Positions 26,061-34,267 of a DNA stretch of 34,267 bases are shown piece after piece; position 1 is the first letter of the stretch; every line of letters starts with the position of its first letter. The translations under genes and the position numbers were made by a program. This DNA is from an uncultured Opitutia bacterium (GTDB lineage: Bacteria; Verrucomicrobiota; Verrucomicrobiia; Opitutales; Opitutaceae), in contig CAIQKV010000107.1 in the NCBI GenBank assembly GCA_903872505.1, positions 1 to 34,267 of the forward strand, in the 5' to 3' direction. The notes under the pieces were generated by a model that saw only the letters and a program-made list of their open reading frames with translations, made no database searches and was not told the origin of the DNA.

Positions 26061-27298
26061 TGCGCGGTGCCGCGGACGATGTCGCCCGGCTCGAGCCGCG
26101 CGGCGCGGCGGGCGGGAATGATGCTGGCCGCCATCACCATGATGGCGGCGGTGAGCACGGCCTCGACGTAGTGCCAGCCGTTCCAGGAGACCTGGAACGT
26201 CTCGGTCTTGAAGATGCCGTTGATCGGCAGCGGGATCTGGGACACGGCAAACGTGCCCACGACCCCCACGAGGGCGCCGACGAGCGCGCCGATGGCGAGG
26301 ACAATCCCGGCCTGCCAGAGGAAGATCTGGGTGATGTCCCGCCGCTCGTAGCCCATCGAGCGGAGGATGGCGATGTCCTTGGTCTTCTCGAGGACGATCA
26401 TCGCGAGGGTGTTGAACATCGCGAGGCCGGCGATGAGCGTGAAGACGGAGACCGTGATCGCGGAGGAGACGCTCAGGGCGCGGAAGGCCGACAACCACGC
26501 CTTTTCGCGCTCCTGCCAGGGGCTCGCACTGTGGCGCAGGACCTCCTGCATTTGAGACGCATCCTGCGGCGCCCGGTTCTTGTCAAACAGGTTGACTTGG
26601 ATAAATGTCACGCCGATCGGCTTTTTCAGGAGCGAGCGCGCTTCATTCATGTGCACGTACACGCGGGCCTTGTCGATGTCCGCCACGCCGGTCTCGTAGA
26701 TTGCGCTCACCCGGAAGCGGAGCAACTGGCCCTGCACATCGAGCAGGAAGGAGTTGCCCACGCCGAGCTGCAGGCGGTCCGCCAGCACCTTGCCGACCAG
26801 CGCCCCAGTGGGCGCCTCGCGAAAGGTGGCCAGGTCCCCCTGGATGATCTGGTGGTTGAGGTCGGACACCTTGAGGTGCTCGTCGAGGTTGATGCCGAAG
26901 ACCTGCGCGCTCTCGTTCTTGAACGAGCTGCGCACGAGCACATTGCCGCGCAGTACCGCCGAGGTGCCGGAGACGTTGGCAAATTCCTTCAACGCGTTGA
27001 CGACGGCTTTGGGCTCCTCGACGCCCTCGATGTACTTCACGCCCTCGCGGTGGCTGACGAGGAAGTCCGAGCCGCCGCCGGCGTTCATGCTGCGCAGCGT
27101 GTCCTGGATCTGATCCTGGATGCGCATCGCGCCATCCGTGCCGAGGATGGTCTTGATGAAGAAATCCTCGAACCCGCTGGTGGTCGCCTGGGTCACGATG
27201 AACAGGCCCACCCCGAGCACGGTGCACGAGAGGCTCATCAGCATGGCGCGCTTCTTGGCGGTGAGAAACCGGAAGGCGATGCGGAGGTTGGGCGACAT
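26057..27298 (-). CDS. ABC exporter permease (LolC/E-MacB type, FtsX domain)
   Basis: The 413-residue protein has the type VII ABC layout: one N-terminal helix (about 17-38), a large periplasmic MacB-type domain (about 40-270), then three helices at about 280-305, 325-355 and 370-395, ending PARRAARLEPGDIVRG. In this family the periplasmic domain moves on ATP use to push substrates out. LolC/E would serve lipoproteins, but the neighbouring adaptor and TolC-like genes favour export through an outer-membrane channel. The substrate is not predictable. Confidence 0.9.
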   Translation of the reverse strand: MSPNLRIAFRFLTAKKRAMLMSLSCTVLGVGLFIVTQATTSGFEDFFIKTILGTDGAMRIQDQIQDTLRSMNAGGGSDFLVSHREGVKYIEGVEEPKAVVNALKEFANVSGTSAVLRGNVLVRSSFKNESAQVFGINLDEHLKVSDLNHQIIQGDLATFREAPTGALVGKVLADRLQLGVGNSFLLDVQGQLLRFRVSAIYETGVADIDKARVYVHMNEARSLLKKPIGVTFIQVNLFDKNRAPQDASQMQEVLRHSASPWQEREKAWLSAFRALSVSSAITVSVFTLIAGLAMFNTLAMIVLEKTKDIAILRSMGYERRDITQIFLWQAGIVLAIGALVGALVGVVGTFAVSQIPLPINGIFKTETFQVSWNGWHYVEAVLTAAIMVMAASIIPARRAARLEPGDIVRGTAQ

Positions 27299-27346
27299 GG
27301 GAAACGCGGCTCAGGCGGGCGGGACGCGACCGGCGGGCAGCGGCGC

Positions 27347-28447
27347 CTATTTGACGAGCTCCGTGCGCACGCGGTCGCCGTCGCGGAACTTGTCGAGCTC
27401 CTCGACGACGACGAGGTCGCCAGGCTCGAGGCCTTTGGTGATTTCCGCGATATTGAGGCTGACATAGCCCACCTCCACCTTGCGGAGCTGCACCCGGCCG
27501 TTCTGGACCGCGTAGATATTGTTGCCGAAGAGCGCGCGGCGCGGGACCAGGGCCTTGGCCGCCCGCTCGCCGACGATGATGTTCACCTCGCCCGTCAGGC
27601 CGGGCACGAGCACCTCGGGCGGGCACTTGACCACGAGGTGGACCAGGTAGCGCTGGGTCTCGGCCTCGGCGGTGGGCAGGATCTGCACGACCTCGGCGGT
27701 GTAGGTGTCATTCTCCCGCCCAAGGAAGCGCACCGTGGCCTTCTGGCCCAGCTTGATGTCGGCAAAGTCCTCCTGGCTGATCTTCGCCTCGACGGTGCGG
27801 CTGGTCGAAATGAGCGTGGCAATGGAGGCGTTCGACCCGATGAGGTCGCCCGGCCGGGCGAAGACCGCGGAGACGATGCCCTCGAACGGCGCGGTAATAG
27901 TCATCTTGTCGAGCTGGCGGTGCTGGACCTTGAGGGTGTTCTCGTAGCCGTCGATCAGCTGCTTGTTGGCGACCTTTTCCAGCGCGAGCTTCTGCTCGAT
28001 CTGCCGGACCAGCCGGCGCTGCTTCTCGAGTTCCGCCGGCGGATAGTTGCCCGTCTTGGTCAGGCGCTCGAAGTTCTCCAGGCTTTCCCGGGCGGTCTCG
28101 AGGTCGAGCTGGATCGCCGAGCCCACGCCGATGCGGTTCTTGGCGGCCTCATAGTCGGCCTCGGTCTTCTCCATTTCCAGCGCGAGATCGCCGGTGTCGA
28201 TTTGCGCCAGAATCGTGCCCGCGCTGACCTTGCTGCCGATGTCGAGTTCGCTCTTCACGATCCGTCCGCCGATCTCGCTCTTGAGTTCCATGGCGAATTC
28301 CGCCTGAACCGTGACGCTGCCAGGCACGGCCTTGACCGCGCGGCCGCTGACCACCGCCGCCACGGTAGCGGTCGGCCGGAGCAGGACGATGAGCACAAAC
28401 ACGAGGACCGCGATCGCCGCGGCCGCAATCAGGGCTTTTCGCTTCAT
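27347..28447 (-). CDS. Membrane fusion protein (HlyD/MacA family)
   Basis: The 366-residue protein has an N-terminal helix (5-24) and a lipoyl-like half motif (GGRIVKSELDIGSKVSAGTIL). A coiled-coil hairpin (about 80-150, rich in Glu, Lys and Arg) is followed by the second lipoyl half (TITAPFEGIVSAVFARPGDLIG) and beta-barrel domains. It bridges the inner-membrane ABC permease and the TolC-type channel. It overlaps the channel gene by ATGA, and the permease gene follows 48 bases later. Confidence 0.92.
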   Translation of the reverse strand: MKRKALIAAAAIAVLVFVLIVLLRPTATVAAVVSGRAVKAVPGSVTVQAEFAMELKSEIGGRIVKSELDIGSKVSAGTILAQIDTGDLALEMEKTEADYEAAKNRIGVGSAIQLDLETARESLENFERLTKTGNYPPAELEKQRRLVRQIEQKLALEKVANKQLIDGYENTLKVQHRQLDKMTITAPFEGIVSAVFARPGDLIGSNASIATLISTSRTVEAKISQEDFADIKLGQKATVRFLGRENDTYTAEVVQILPTAEAETQRYLVHLVVKCPPEVLVPGLTGEVNIIVGERAAKALVPRRALFGNNIYAVQNGRVQLRKVEVGYVSLNIAEITKGLEPGDLVVVEELDKFRDGDRVRTELVK

Positions 28448-29823
28448 TTGGGGCTGGGAAGGTTTACGAGCGCCGGATCCTTCAACATAGTGGAGAGGAA
28501 ATCACCGGTCTTGATCAGGTAATCGAAACGGGCGGAGAAGGCATTGATCTGCGCCTCCTGGTAGGAGAGTTGGAATGTGTTCACATCGGCCTCCGAGGCC
28601 AGGCCGCGCGTGGCATCGGCTTTTCGGTCCCGCAGCGCCCCCGTGCTGGACTCGAGGAGCCGGTTCGCGATCTCCATACCCCGGCGGGCAAATTCGACCT
28701 GTTTCAGCTGGCTGCGGGCCTGGTCCGCCAGGTTTGCTGACATGTCCTTGTAGCTTTGCTCCAACTGGCGGCGCCGCGCCAGTGAACTGGCCATTGCGCC
28801 CCGGGTCGCAAATCCGTCAAAAATCGACCAGTTCAACACAAAACCAGTAAAGACGCTGGTCACCCGATATTTGGCCGCGATGTTGGTCGTGTAGCTCGTC
28901 TGATCCTGGCTCGTGCCAATTTGAAAGTTGAGCTGCGGCAGCAACCGGGTCTTGGTGTTTTCATACGTGAGCTTCTCCACCTCGATCTGGTCGTTTAGAT
29001 TCCGGAGGCTGTAGGTATCCAGCTCCTTGTGGCTGGTAAAGTCCGTCAGCATTGGCTCCAGCGTGGAAGTCGGGCCCGCGGGATCGGGAATCTCGTCCGG
29101 AATCTGGCTGTCGCTGAGGACCGGCGTCCCACAGAGCTTGGCGAAAACGGATTTGCTGTCGTTGTAGTCCTCCTCAGTCCGGTCCGCAGCCAGTTTGGCC
29201 CGGTCCAGCATCAATCGAACCATACCAATTTCTGCTTCCGACATCACCTTTTTCTCCAGCTTGGTTTGTGCTACTGAGAGGTTGTCCTCCGCCATTTTTA
29301 GACTGAGCCGGGCCCGGACCAGCGCGGCCTTCTTGATCACCAGCGCTAGGTATTGCCCGCGGATTTCCTGCACCAGGATGCGATAACCCTCGGCGGTCTG
29401 CCCCTGGGTCATCCTGAGTTGGAGTTCACCAATCCGGGTATTGTTCTCAAGTGCACCCCAGTGATAGAGTGGCTGGTTGATCGAAAAGTTATAATTCAAC
29501 CGGTTGACGTCCGCGAATTTTGACAAGTCGGCCCGCCAGTCCCGCTGCCAAGGGTAATACCCGACATAGCCCCCGACCGAGGGTAACTGCCCGGACCGCA
29601 TCACGATGCGGCCACCCTCGGCGACGGCATTTTCGGCGTTCCGCGCGATCATCCGCGGCGACTGACTGACGGCGGTGCTCAGGATGTCCTTCAACGCGGG
29701 GAGGTAAGTCTCCGGCAGGGGCAGGGAGGCGGGGTCTGCCTGATACGGCTGGGAGCGGACCCCCGGTAGGGCGAGGCCGACGAAGGCGGTGCAGAGGGCG
29801 AAGAGGCGGATGGGACGGGACAT
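28444..29823 (-). CDS. TolC-family outer-membrane efflux protein
   Basis: The 459-residue protein has a signal peptide (about 1-24, ending VRSQ) and two long repeats of amphipathic alpha-hairpins with beta-strand segments (for example YNFSINQPLYHWG and GFVLNWSIFDGFATRG). This is the outer membrane factor pattern. It forms the exit duct for the ABC exporter encoded downstream. Base composition looks somewhat less G+C-rich than the neighbouring genes. It is the first gene of its operon; the leader is pyrimidine-rich and no Shine-Dalgarno sequence precedes the ATG. Confidence 0.92.
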   Translation of the reverse strand: MSRPIRLFALCTAFVGLALPGVRSQPYQADPASLPLPETYLPALKDILSTAVSQSPRMIARNAENAVAEGGRIVMRSGQLPSVGGYVGYYPWQRDWRADLSKFADVNRLNYNFSINQPLYHWGALENNTRIGELQLRMTQGQTAEGYRILVQEIRGQYLALVIKKAALVRARLSLKMAEDNLSVAQTKLEKKVMSEAEIGMVRLMLDRAKLAADRTEEDYNDSKSVFAKLCGTPVLSDSQIPDEIPDPAGPTSTLEPMLTDFTSHKELDTYSLRNLNDQIEVEKLTYENTKTRLLPQLNFQIGTSQDQTSYTTNIAAKYRVTSVFTGFVLNWSIFDGFATRGAMASSLARRRQLEQSYKDMSANLADQARSQLKQVEFARRGMEIANRLLESSTGALRDRKADATRGLASEADVNTFQLSYQEAQINAFSARFDYLIKTGDFLSTMLKDPALVNLPSPK

Positions 29824-30127
29824 GGGGATAAGGGAAAAGGAATAAGGGAGGAGTGAGCGTAAGAGTGAAAGGCGAAAAGAGGACGGAGGAGGCAGGAACT
29901 CAATCTTAACACCTAATGCTTACACCTTAAGGCTGCAGCTCATGGTCGAATGGGTTGCGGGATAGGGACGCCTGCCGATTGCAACGGTTCCGTCGCAAAA
30001 TGCGAGACGCCAGTTGAAGGAATCTCAAGGCTATCCCTCAGTCCACGCCTGACGACAACGCAGCCCGCCTTATCCGCTATCGCTGAATTGCCTTTACTAA
30101 GCCTCCGCGGCATTACGTTTTCACTAT
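29824..30127. other. Divergent intergenic region between exporter and polysaccharide operons
   Basis: No convincing gene lies in these 304 bases. They hold a purine-rich tract on the plus strand (29827-29899), which is the pyrimidine-rich leader of the tolC-type mRNA. An imperfect direct repeat (CTTAACACCTAA at 29905-29916, CTTACACCTTAA at 29919-29930) follows, then a 20-base dyad at 29979-29998. The region must contain promoters for both directions, but I could not fix them. It is less G+C-rich than the flanks. Confidence 0.7.
29979..29998. promoter_or_regulatory. Operator-like dyad upstream of the Wzm gene
   Basis: Two 9-base arms, TTGCAACGG and CCGTCGCAA, with one mismatch and a 2-base spacer lie about 130 bases before the Wzm-type gene. 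The size and symmetry suit a dimeric transcription factor; there is no T tract, so it is not a terminator. Confidence 0.4.
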
Positions 30128-30961
30128 ATGAGCACGGACGCCACCCAGCCCAGCCGTTCCCCCCTAGCCTTCGTCACCGTATTATGGCGGCACCGGGAAC
30201 TGCTCTGGCAGTTCACGCAGCGGAACGTGGAATTGCGCCACAAGGGCAGTCATTTGGGCCTGATCTGGTCGTTTCTCAACCCCGTGCTCATGCTCGGCCT
30301 CTATGTACTGGTTTTCGGCTATATCTTCGGCGGCAAGTTCGGCGTGCTGCCGAACGAGACCCGGGTGGACTACGCCCTTGGGATATTCTTCGGCCTGACC
30401 CTGTTTCAATTCTTCGCCGAGGTGCTGGCGGGCTCACCGCTGATCATCGTCGGCAATCCGAATTTCGTCAAAAAAGTGGTGTTCCCCCTGGAAATACTGC
30501 CCGTCGCCAATGTCGGCGGCGCCTTGTTCCACCTGTTCATCAGCCTGTGCCTTGTGCTGCTTAGCCTGCTGTGCTTCGGCCATGGCGCCAGCTGGGGCAT
30601 CCTCTGGCTGCCCGTCATCATCGCGCCGCTGGTCCTGCTGGCCATGGGCACGGCGTGGCTGTTTTCCGCCCTGGGGGTTTTCTTCCGCGACCTTGGGCAG
30701 CTCACGCAGTTCCTGACGATGGCGCTCATGTATGCCAGCGCCGTGTTCTTTTCCGCGTCCAAGATCCCGGCGGCACTCTGGGTCTTCCTCCGCTTCAACC
30801 CCGTGATGCTGGCCATCGAGCTGTCCCGGGATGCCGCCCTCTGGCAGCGCTCGCTCAACTACCACCATCTCGCCTACCTGTACGCCTCGGGCCTGCTCGC
30901 CTGCTACCTGGGGCACCTGGCCTTCCGCCGGATGAAACCCGCCTTCGCCGATGTCCTCTGA
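30128..30961 (+). CDS. Polysaccharide ABC exporter permease (Wzm/ABC-2 type)
   Basis: The 277-residue protein has six membrane helices and the ABC-2 signatures of O-antigen/teichoic acid exporters: FTQRNVELRHKGSHLGLIWSFLNPVLML near the N-terminus and FRDLGQLTQFL in the middle. It should pair with the Wzt-type ATPase at the right edge to flip an undecaprenyl-linked glycan across the inner membrane. The end overlaps cysC by 11 bases. The family also includes capsule exporters, so the glycan type is open. Confidence 0.92.
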   Translation: MSTDATQPSRSPLAFVTVLWRHRELLWQFTQRNVELRHKGSHLGLIWSFLNPVLMLGLYVLVFGYIFGGKFGVLPNETRVDYALGIFFGLTLFQFFAEVLAGSPLIIVGNPNFVKKVVFPLEILPVANVGGALFHLFISLCLVLLSLLCFGHGASWGILWLPVIIAPLVLLAMGTAWLFSALGVFFRDLGQLTQFLTMALMYASAVFFSASKIPAALWVFLRFNPVMLAIELSRDAALWQRSLNYHHLAYLYASGLLACYLGHLAFRRMKPAFADVL

Positions 30962-31517
30962 TCCCAAACCGACCCCGGCTGACGCCGGCCCCATCTTCTG
31001 GCTCTTCGGCCTGTCCGGGGCGGGCAAGTCCACCCTCGCCACCGCGTTGATCGACAACTTGCGCGAGCGCGGCGTGCCGGTGCTGGCGCTGGATGGCGAT
31101 GAGCTCCGCGCCGGCCTCTGCCATGGGCTGGGATTTTCTGCGGCCGGGCGGGAGGAAAACCTGCGCCGCGCCGCGGAAGTGGCCCGGCTGGGATCCGTTT
31201 CGGGCCTCTGCGTGGTGGCCTCCTTCATCACGCCGTTGGAAAGCCACCGCCAGCTCGTGGCTCGCATCCTCGGGCCCCAGAACCTGGCGCTGATCCATGT
31301 TGACGCCCCCTTCGAGGTTTGCCGCGAACGCGACACCAAGGGCCTCTATGCGCAGGCCGGCAAGGGCCAGGTGGCCCAGATGACCGGCCTGTCCTCGCCC
31401 TTCGAGCCCCCGGCGGCCGCCGACCTGGTGATCCACACCTCCGCGGAATCCGCCGCGGCCTCCTCGGCCCGGCTGCTCGAGTTCGCGCTCGAGCGGCTGC
31501 AACCCGGCCTGGCCTGA
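30951..31517 (+). CDS. cysC: Adenylylsulfate (APS) kinase
   Basis: The 188-residue protein has the P-loop GLSGAGKS (20-27), the APS-binding DGDELRAGLCHGLGFS, REENLRR, and a C-terminal lid with GLYAQAGKG and SPFEPP. It phosphorylates APS to PAPS, the donor for sulfotransferases or for reduction. The usual FISP segment reads FITP here. It starts inside the permease gene (11-base overlap), which ties sulfate activation to glycan export at the transcript level. CysD and CysN follow, so the three form a complete PAPS pathway. Confidence 0.93.
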   Translation: MSSDPKPTPADAGPIFWLFGLSGAGKSTLATALIDNLRERGVPVLALDGDELRAGLCHGLGFSAAGREENLRRAAEVARLGSVSGLCVVASFITPLESHRQLVARILGPQNLALIHVDAPFEVCRERDTKGLYAQAGKGQVAQMTGLSSPFEPPAAADLVIHTSAESAAASSARLLEFALERLQPGLA

Positions 31518-31525
31518 CCCCCGGC

Positions 31526-32431
31526 ATGCCCCACCTGCATCTCAGCCAGCTGGATTCGCTCGAGCACGAGGCCATCCATGTGCTGCGGGAAACGGCGGAG
31601 CAGCTGCCGCACTCCGCGATCCTGTTTTCCGGCGGCAAGGACTCGCTCGTGCTGGCCGCCGTGGCCCGCAAGGCCTTCGCCCCCGCCCCCCCGCCCTTCG
31701 CCCTGCTCCACATCGACACCGGGCACAACTTTCCCGAGACGCTGGCCTACCGCGACCAGTTTGCCCGCGACTTCGGTTACCGGCTCCTCGTCCGCTCCGT
31801 GCAGGCCACGATCGATTCCGGCCGGGCCGTGGAGGAGACCGGCCCCAACGCCAGCCGCAACGTCCTGCAGTCCGTCACCCTCCTCGACGCCATCGCGGAG
31901 CTGAAACTCGACGCCGCCCTCGGCGGGGGCCGCCGCGACGAGGAAAAGGCCCGGGCGAAGGAGCGCATCTTCTCGCACCGCGACGCCTCCGGCCGCTGGG
32001 ACCCGAAAAACCAGCGCCCGGAACTCTGGAACCTCTACAACGGCCGTAAAAAGCCCGGGGAACAGTTCCGCGTCTTCCCGCTCAGCAACTGGACCGAGCT
32101 GGATGTCTGGGCCTACATCGAGCGCGAAAAACTGCCGCTCCCCTCGCTCTACTTCGCCCACGACCGCGAGGTCTTCCTGCGCCACGGCACGCTCCTCGCC
32201 GTGTCGCCCCACCTGCCGCTGCAGGCGGGCGAGCAATCCGCCCGCGAGCGCATCCGCTTCCGCACCGTGGGGGACATGACCTGCACCGGCGCCGTCCGCT
32301 CCTCGGCCGCCACCCTGGCCGAGATCATCGCGGAGGTCGCCGCCGCCCGCCAGACCGAGCGCGGCACGCGCTACGACGACCGCCGCTCCGAAACCGCGAT
32401 GGAGGATCGCAAGCGCCAGGGTTATTTCTGA
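31526..32431 (+). CDS. cysD: Sulfate adenylyltransferase subunit 2
   Basis: The 301-residue protein has the PP-loop FSGGKDSLVL (SGGKDS at 35-40), LHIDTGHNFPET, the GGRRDEEKARAKERIFSHRD segment, and RFRTVGDMTCTGAV with the C-terminal MEDRKRQGYF typical for CysD. It forms APS from ATP and sulfate, driven by the GTPase CysN. The ATG at 31526 gives the normal family N-terminus; the open frame continues upstream into cysC and is not used. The gap to cysC is eight bases. Confidence 0.96.
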   Translation: MPHLHLSQLDSLEHEAIHVLRETAEQLPHSAILFSGGKDSLVLAAVARKAFAPAPPPFALLHIDTGHNFPETLAYRDQFARDFGYRLLVRSVQATIDSGRAVEETGPNASRNVLQSVTLLDAIAELKLDAALGGGRRDEEKARAKERIFSHRDASGRWDPKNQRPELWNLYNGRKKPGEQFRVFPLSNWTELDVWAYIEREKLPLPSLYFAHDREVFLRHGTLLAVSPHLPLQAGEQSARERIRFRTVGDMTCTGAVRSSAATLAEIIAEVAAARQTERGTRYDDRRSETAMEDRKRQGYF

Positions 32432-32445
32432 CCGCACCCCACGCC

Positions 32446-33687
32446 ATGGACCTCCTCCGGCTCATCACCTGCGGCAACGTTGACGACGGCAAGAGCACGC
32501 TCATCGGCCGGCTGCTCTACGACACCAAGTCCATCTTCGAGGACCAGTGGGCGGCCGTGCAGCTCGCCAGCGAGCGCCGGGGCGACGCCGGGCCCAACCT
32601 CGCGCTGCTCACCGACGGCCTGCGGGCCGAGCGCGAGCAGGGCATCACCATCGACGTTGCCTACCGCTACTTCGCGACGCCCCGCCGCAAGTTCATCCTC
32701 GCCGACTGCCCCGGGCATTTCCAGTACACGCGCAACATGGTCACCGGCGCCTCGTCGGCCCACCTCGCCCTGCTGCTGGTCGACGTGCGCCACGGCCTGA
32801 CCGAGCAGACGCGCCGCCACGCGTTCATCGCCTCCCTGCTCCGCATCAAGCACCTCATCGTCTGCGTCAACAAGATGGACCTGGTGGACTTCTCGCAGGC
32901 GGCCTTCGACCGGGTGCGCGAGCAATTCATGGAATACGCCGAGCGGCTGGAGGCGCCGGACATCCAGTTTGTCCCGATCGCCGCCCTCCACGGCGACAAC
33001 ATCGTCGAGAAATCCGCGCGCATGCCGTGGTACGCGGGCACGCCGCTGCTCTACACGCTGGAGACCGTCTACGTGCTCAACGACGCCAACCACGTCGACG
33101 CCCGCTTCCCGGTGCAGACCGTGATCCGCCCGCCGGCCGCCCCGGGACCGGCATTCACCGGCTATGCCGGCCAGGTCGCCAGCGGCAGCTTCCGGCCCGG
33201 CGACGAGGTTGTTCGCCTTCCCGGCGGCCTGCCGGCCCGGATCAAGGCCATCCACGGCCCGGCCGGCCCGGTCGGGGAGGCCTTCCACCCGATGTCCGTC
33301 GTGCTGGAACTCGACCGCGCGCTCGAGCTCAGCCGAGGCGACATGCTCGCGCGGCCCAACAACCTGCCCGCGACCGGCCAGGACATTGAGGCCATGCTCT
33401 GCTGGCTGTCCGAACAGCCCTTCGATCCCGCCCGCCGCTATCTTTTGCGGCACACTTCCTGCGAGACGGGATGCGAATTGCGGACCGTGCGCTACAAGCT
33501 CGACATCACCACACTGCACCGCAACCCGGACGCGGCGCCGCTCGGCATGAACGATTTCGCCCGCGTCACCCTGCACACCGCCGTCCCGCTCTTTTTTGAC
33601 AGCTACAAGAAGAACCGGTCGACGGGCAGCGTGATCCTCGTCGACGAGGCCGCCAACACCACTGTCGCCGCCGGCATGATCCTCTGA
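32446..33687 (+). CDS. cysN: Sulfate adenylyltransferase subunit 1 (GTPase)
   Basis: The 413-residue translational-type GTPase has G1 GNVDDGKS (10-17), EREQGITIDVAYRYF, G3 DCPGH (87-91) and G4 NKMD (142-145), then two beta-barrel domains. It activates CysD by GTP hydrolysis. It ends without an APS kinase domain, consistent with a separate cysC upstream. It is shorter than the roughly 475 residues of the E. coli protein, with the missing part at the ends. It lies 14 bases after cysD and five bases before the Wzt-type gene. Confidence 0.95.
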   Translation: MDLLRLITCGNVDDGKSTLIGRLLYDTKSIFEDQWAAVQLASERRGDAGPNLALLTDGLRAEREQGITIDVAYRYFATPRRKFILADCPGHFQYTRNMVTGASSAHLALLLVDVRHGLTEQTRRHAFIASLLRIKHLIVCVNKMDLVDFSQAAFDRVREQFMEYAERLEAPDIQFVPIAALHGDNIVEKSARMPWYAGTPLLYTLETVYVLNDANHVDARFPVQTVIRPPAAPGPAFTGYAGQVASGSFRPGDEVVRLPGGLPARIKAIHGPAGPVGEAFHPMSVVLELDRALELSRGDMLARPNNLPATGQDIEAMLCWLSEQPFDPARRYLLRHTSCETGCELRTVRYKLDITTLHRNPDAAPLGMNDFARVTLHTAVPLFFDSYKKNRSTGSVILVDEAANTTVAAGMIL

Positions 33688-33692
33688 CCCGC

Positions 33693-34267
33693 ATGAGCGA
33701 CGAACCCGTCATCTCCGTCCAGAACGTCAGCAAGGCCTACCGCATCTGGGAAACACCGGCGGATCGGCTGCTTTCGCCGATGCAGGCCGGCCTGGCCGGC
33801 CTGCTGCCATCAGGCTCGGGTGCCGCGCAAAGCCTGAAGAAACGCGCCGCCCGCAGCTACCGGGATTTTTACGCCTTGCGCGACATTTCCTTTGAGGTGA
33901 AGCGGGGGGAGAGCGTCGGCATCATCGGTCGCAACGGCTCGGGCAAGTCCACCCTCCTCCAGATCATCGCCGGCACGCTCCAGCCAACGGCGGGGTCGGT
34001 GAAGGTAAACGGACGTATTGCCGCGCTGCTGGAATTGGGCAGCGGCTTCAACCCTGAGTTTAGCGGGCGGGAGAATGTCTATCTCTACGGTGCGGTCCTG
34101 GGATTTTCCCGTTCCGATATCGACGCCCGCTTCGATGCCATCGCCGCCTTCGCCGACATCGGTGACTTCATCGAACAGCCGGTGAAGATCTACTCCAGCG
34201 GCATGTTGATGCGACTGGCATTTTCCGTGCAATCTGCCGTGGATCCGGAGTTGCTCATCATCGATGA
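33693..34267 (+). CDS. Polysaccharide ABC exporter ATPase (Wzt type), 3' end outside window
   Basis: From the ATG at 33693 the frame stays open to the right edge (191 codons). An N-terminal extension before the P-loop includes SYRDFYALRDISFEV, typical of Wzt/TagH ATPases. Walker A is GRNGSGKST (79-87), GSGFNPEFSGRENVYL follows, the signature is YSSGMLMRLAF (167-177) instead of LSGGQ, and Walker B begins at LLIID. It should energise export by the permease at 30128. A C-terminal glycan-binding domain, if present, lies outside the window. Confidence 0.93.
   Translation, partial: MSDEPVISVQNVSKAYRIWETPADRLLSPMQAGLAGLLPSGSGAAQSLKKRAARSYRDFYALRDISFEVKRGESVGIIGRNGSGKSTLLQIIAGTLQPTAGSVKVNGRIAALLELGSGFNPEFSGRENVYLYGAVLGFSRSDIDARFDAIAAFADIGDFIEQPVKIYSSGMLMRLAFSVQSAVDPELLIID

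Noticed and set aside
29950..30564. A 204-codon frame overlapping the Wzm-type gene start
   Set aside because: Its second half is a frame-shifted reading of the permease gene and its first half shows no motif.
30128..34267. The polysaccharide/sulfate operon as a mobile genomic island
   Set aside because: No integrase, tRNA gene, transposase or terminal repeat is visible, and codon use looks like the rest of the window.

Overview
The window is a dense, very G+C-rich bacterial segment carrying about 32 protein genes, two of them cut by the window edges. I see no rRNA or tRNA genes, CRISPR arrays, transposases or integrases. The organism is Gram-negative: it has a heptose epimerase for LPS, a TolC-type outer-membrane channel and lipoprotein signals. 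A six-gene alternative complex III (ACIII) cluster, the base composition and the overall gene content suggest the Opitutales (Verrucomicrobiota). That placement is inference from gene content; no marker gene here settles it.

Left part (1-14 kb). Housekeeping genes lie in short divergent and convergent runs: a C-terminal processing protease (partial), a MidA-like methyltransferase, rpmB with its terminator, a membrane hybrid histidine kinase, and a lytic transglycosylase lipoprotein. A fatty-acid block (fabG-acpP-fabF, minus strand) has an intrinsic terminator between acpP and fabF. Upstream of fabG is a stand-alone FAD/NADPH reductase like the CysJ C-terminal half. On the plus strand follow an RsuA/RluB-type pseudouridine synthase, an SH3-domain secreted protein, folD, an orphan response regulator-kinase fusion, proC and hldD. 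The last three overlap.

Central part (14-25.2 kb, minus strand). One long respiratory operon begins with a small exported protein and runs actA-B-C-D-E-F (quinol:cytochrome c oxidoreductase). It continues with a 98-residue single-helix protein, a CcoN-like 12-helix protein, a CcoO-like monoheme cytochrome and a final monoheme cytochrome c. Many junctions are 4-base ATGA overlaps. The most striking observation of the window is in the CcoN-like protein. At five of the six positions that bind hemes and CuB in real cbb3 oxidases, histidine is replaced (Gln four times, Arg once), and the crosslinked tyrosine is also gone. It looks like a cofactor-free derivative of an oxidase core that has become part of the ACIII assembly.

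Right part (25.3-34.3 kb). A tolC-hlyD-permease-ATPase operon (minus strand) encodes a tripartite ABC exporter. After a 304-base divergent intergenic region with an operator-like dyad, a polysaccharide export operon starts on the plus strand. In it the two halves of a Wzm/Wzt-type transporter flank a complete sulfate-activation cassette (cysC-cysD-cysN). This arrangement suggests that PAPS is made for a sulfated exported glycan.

Shine-Dalgarno sequences are absent in front of nearly every start I checked. Several start choices therefore rest on homology and on overlap with the preceding gene.
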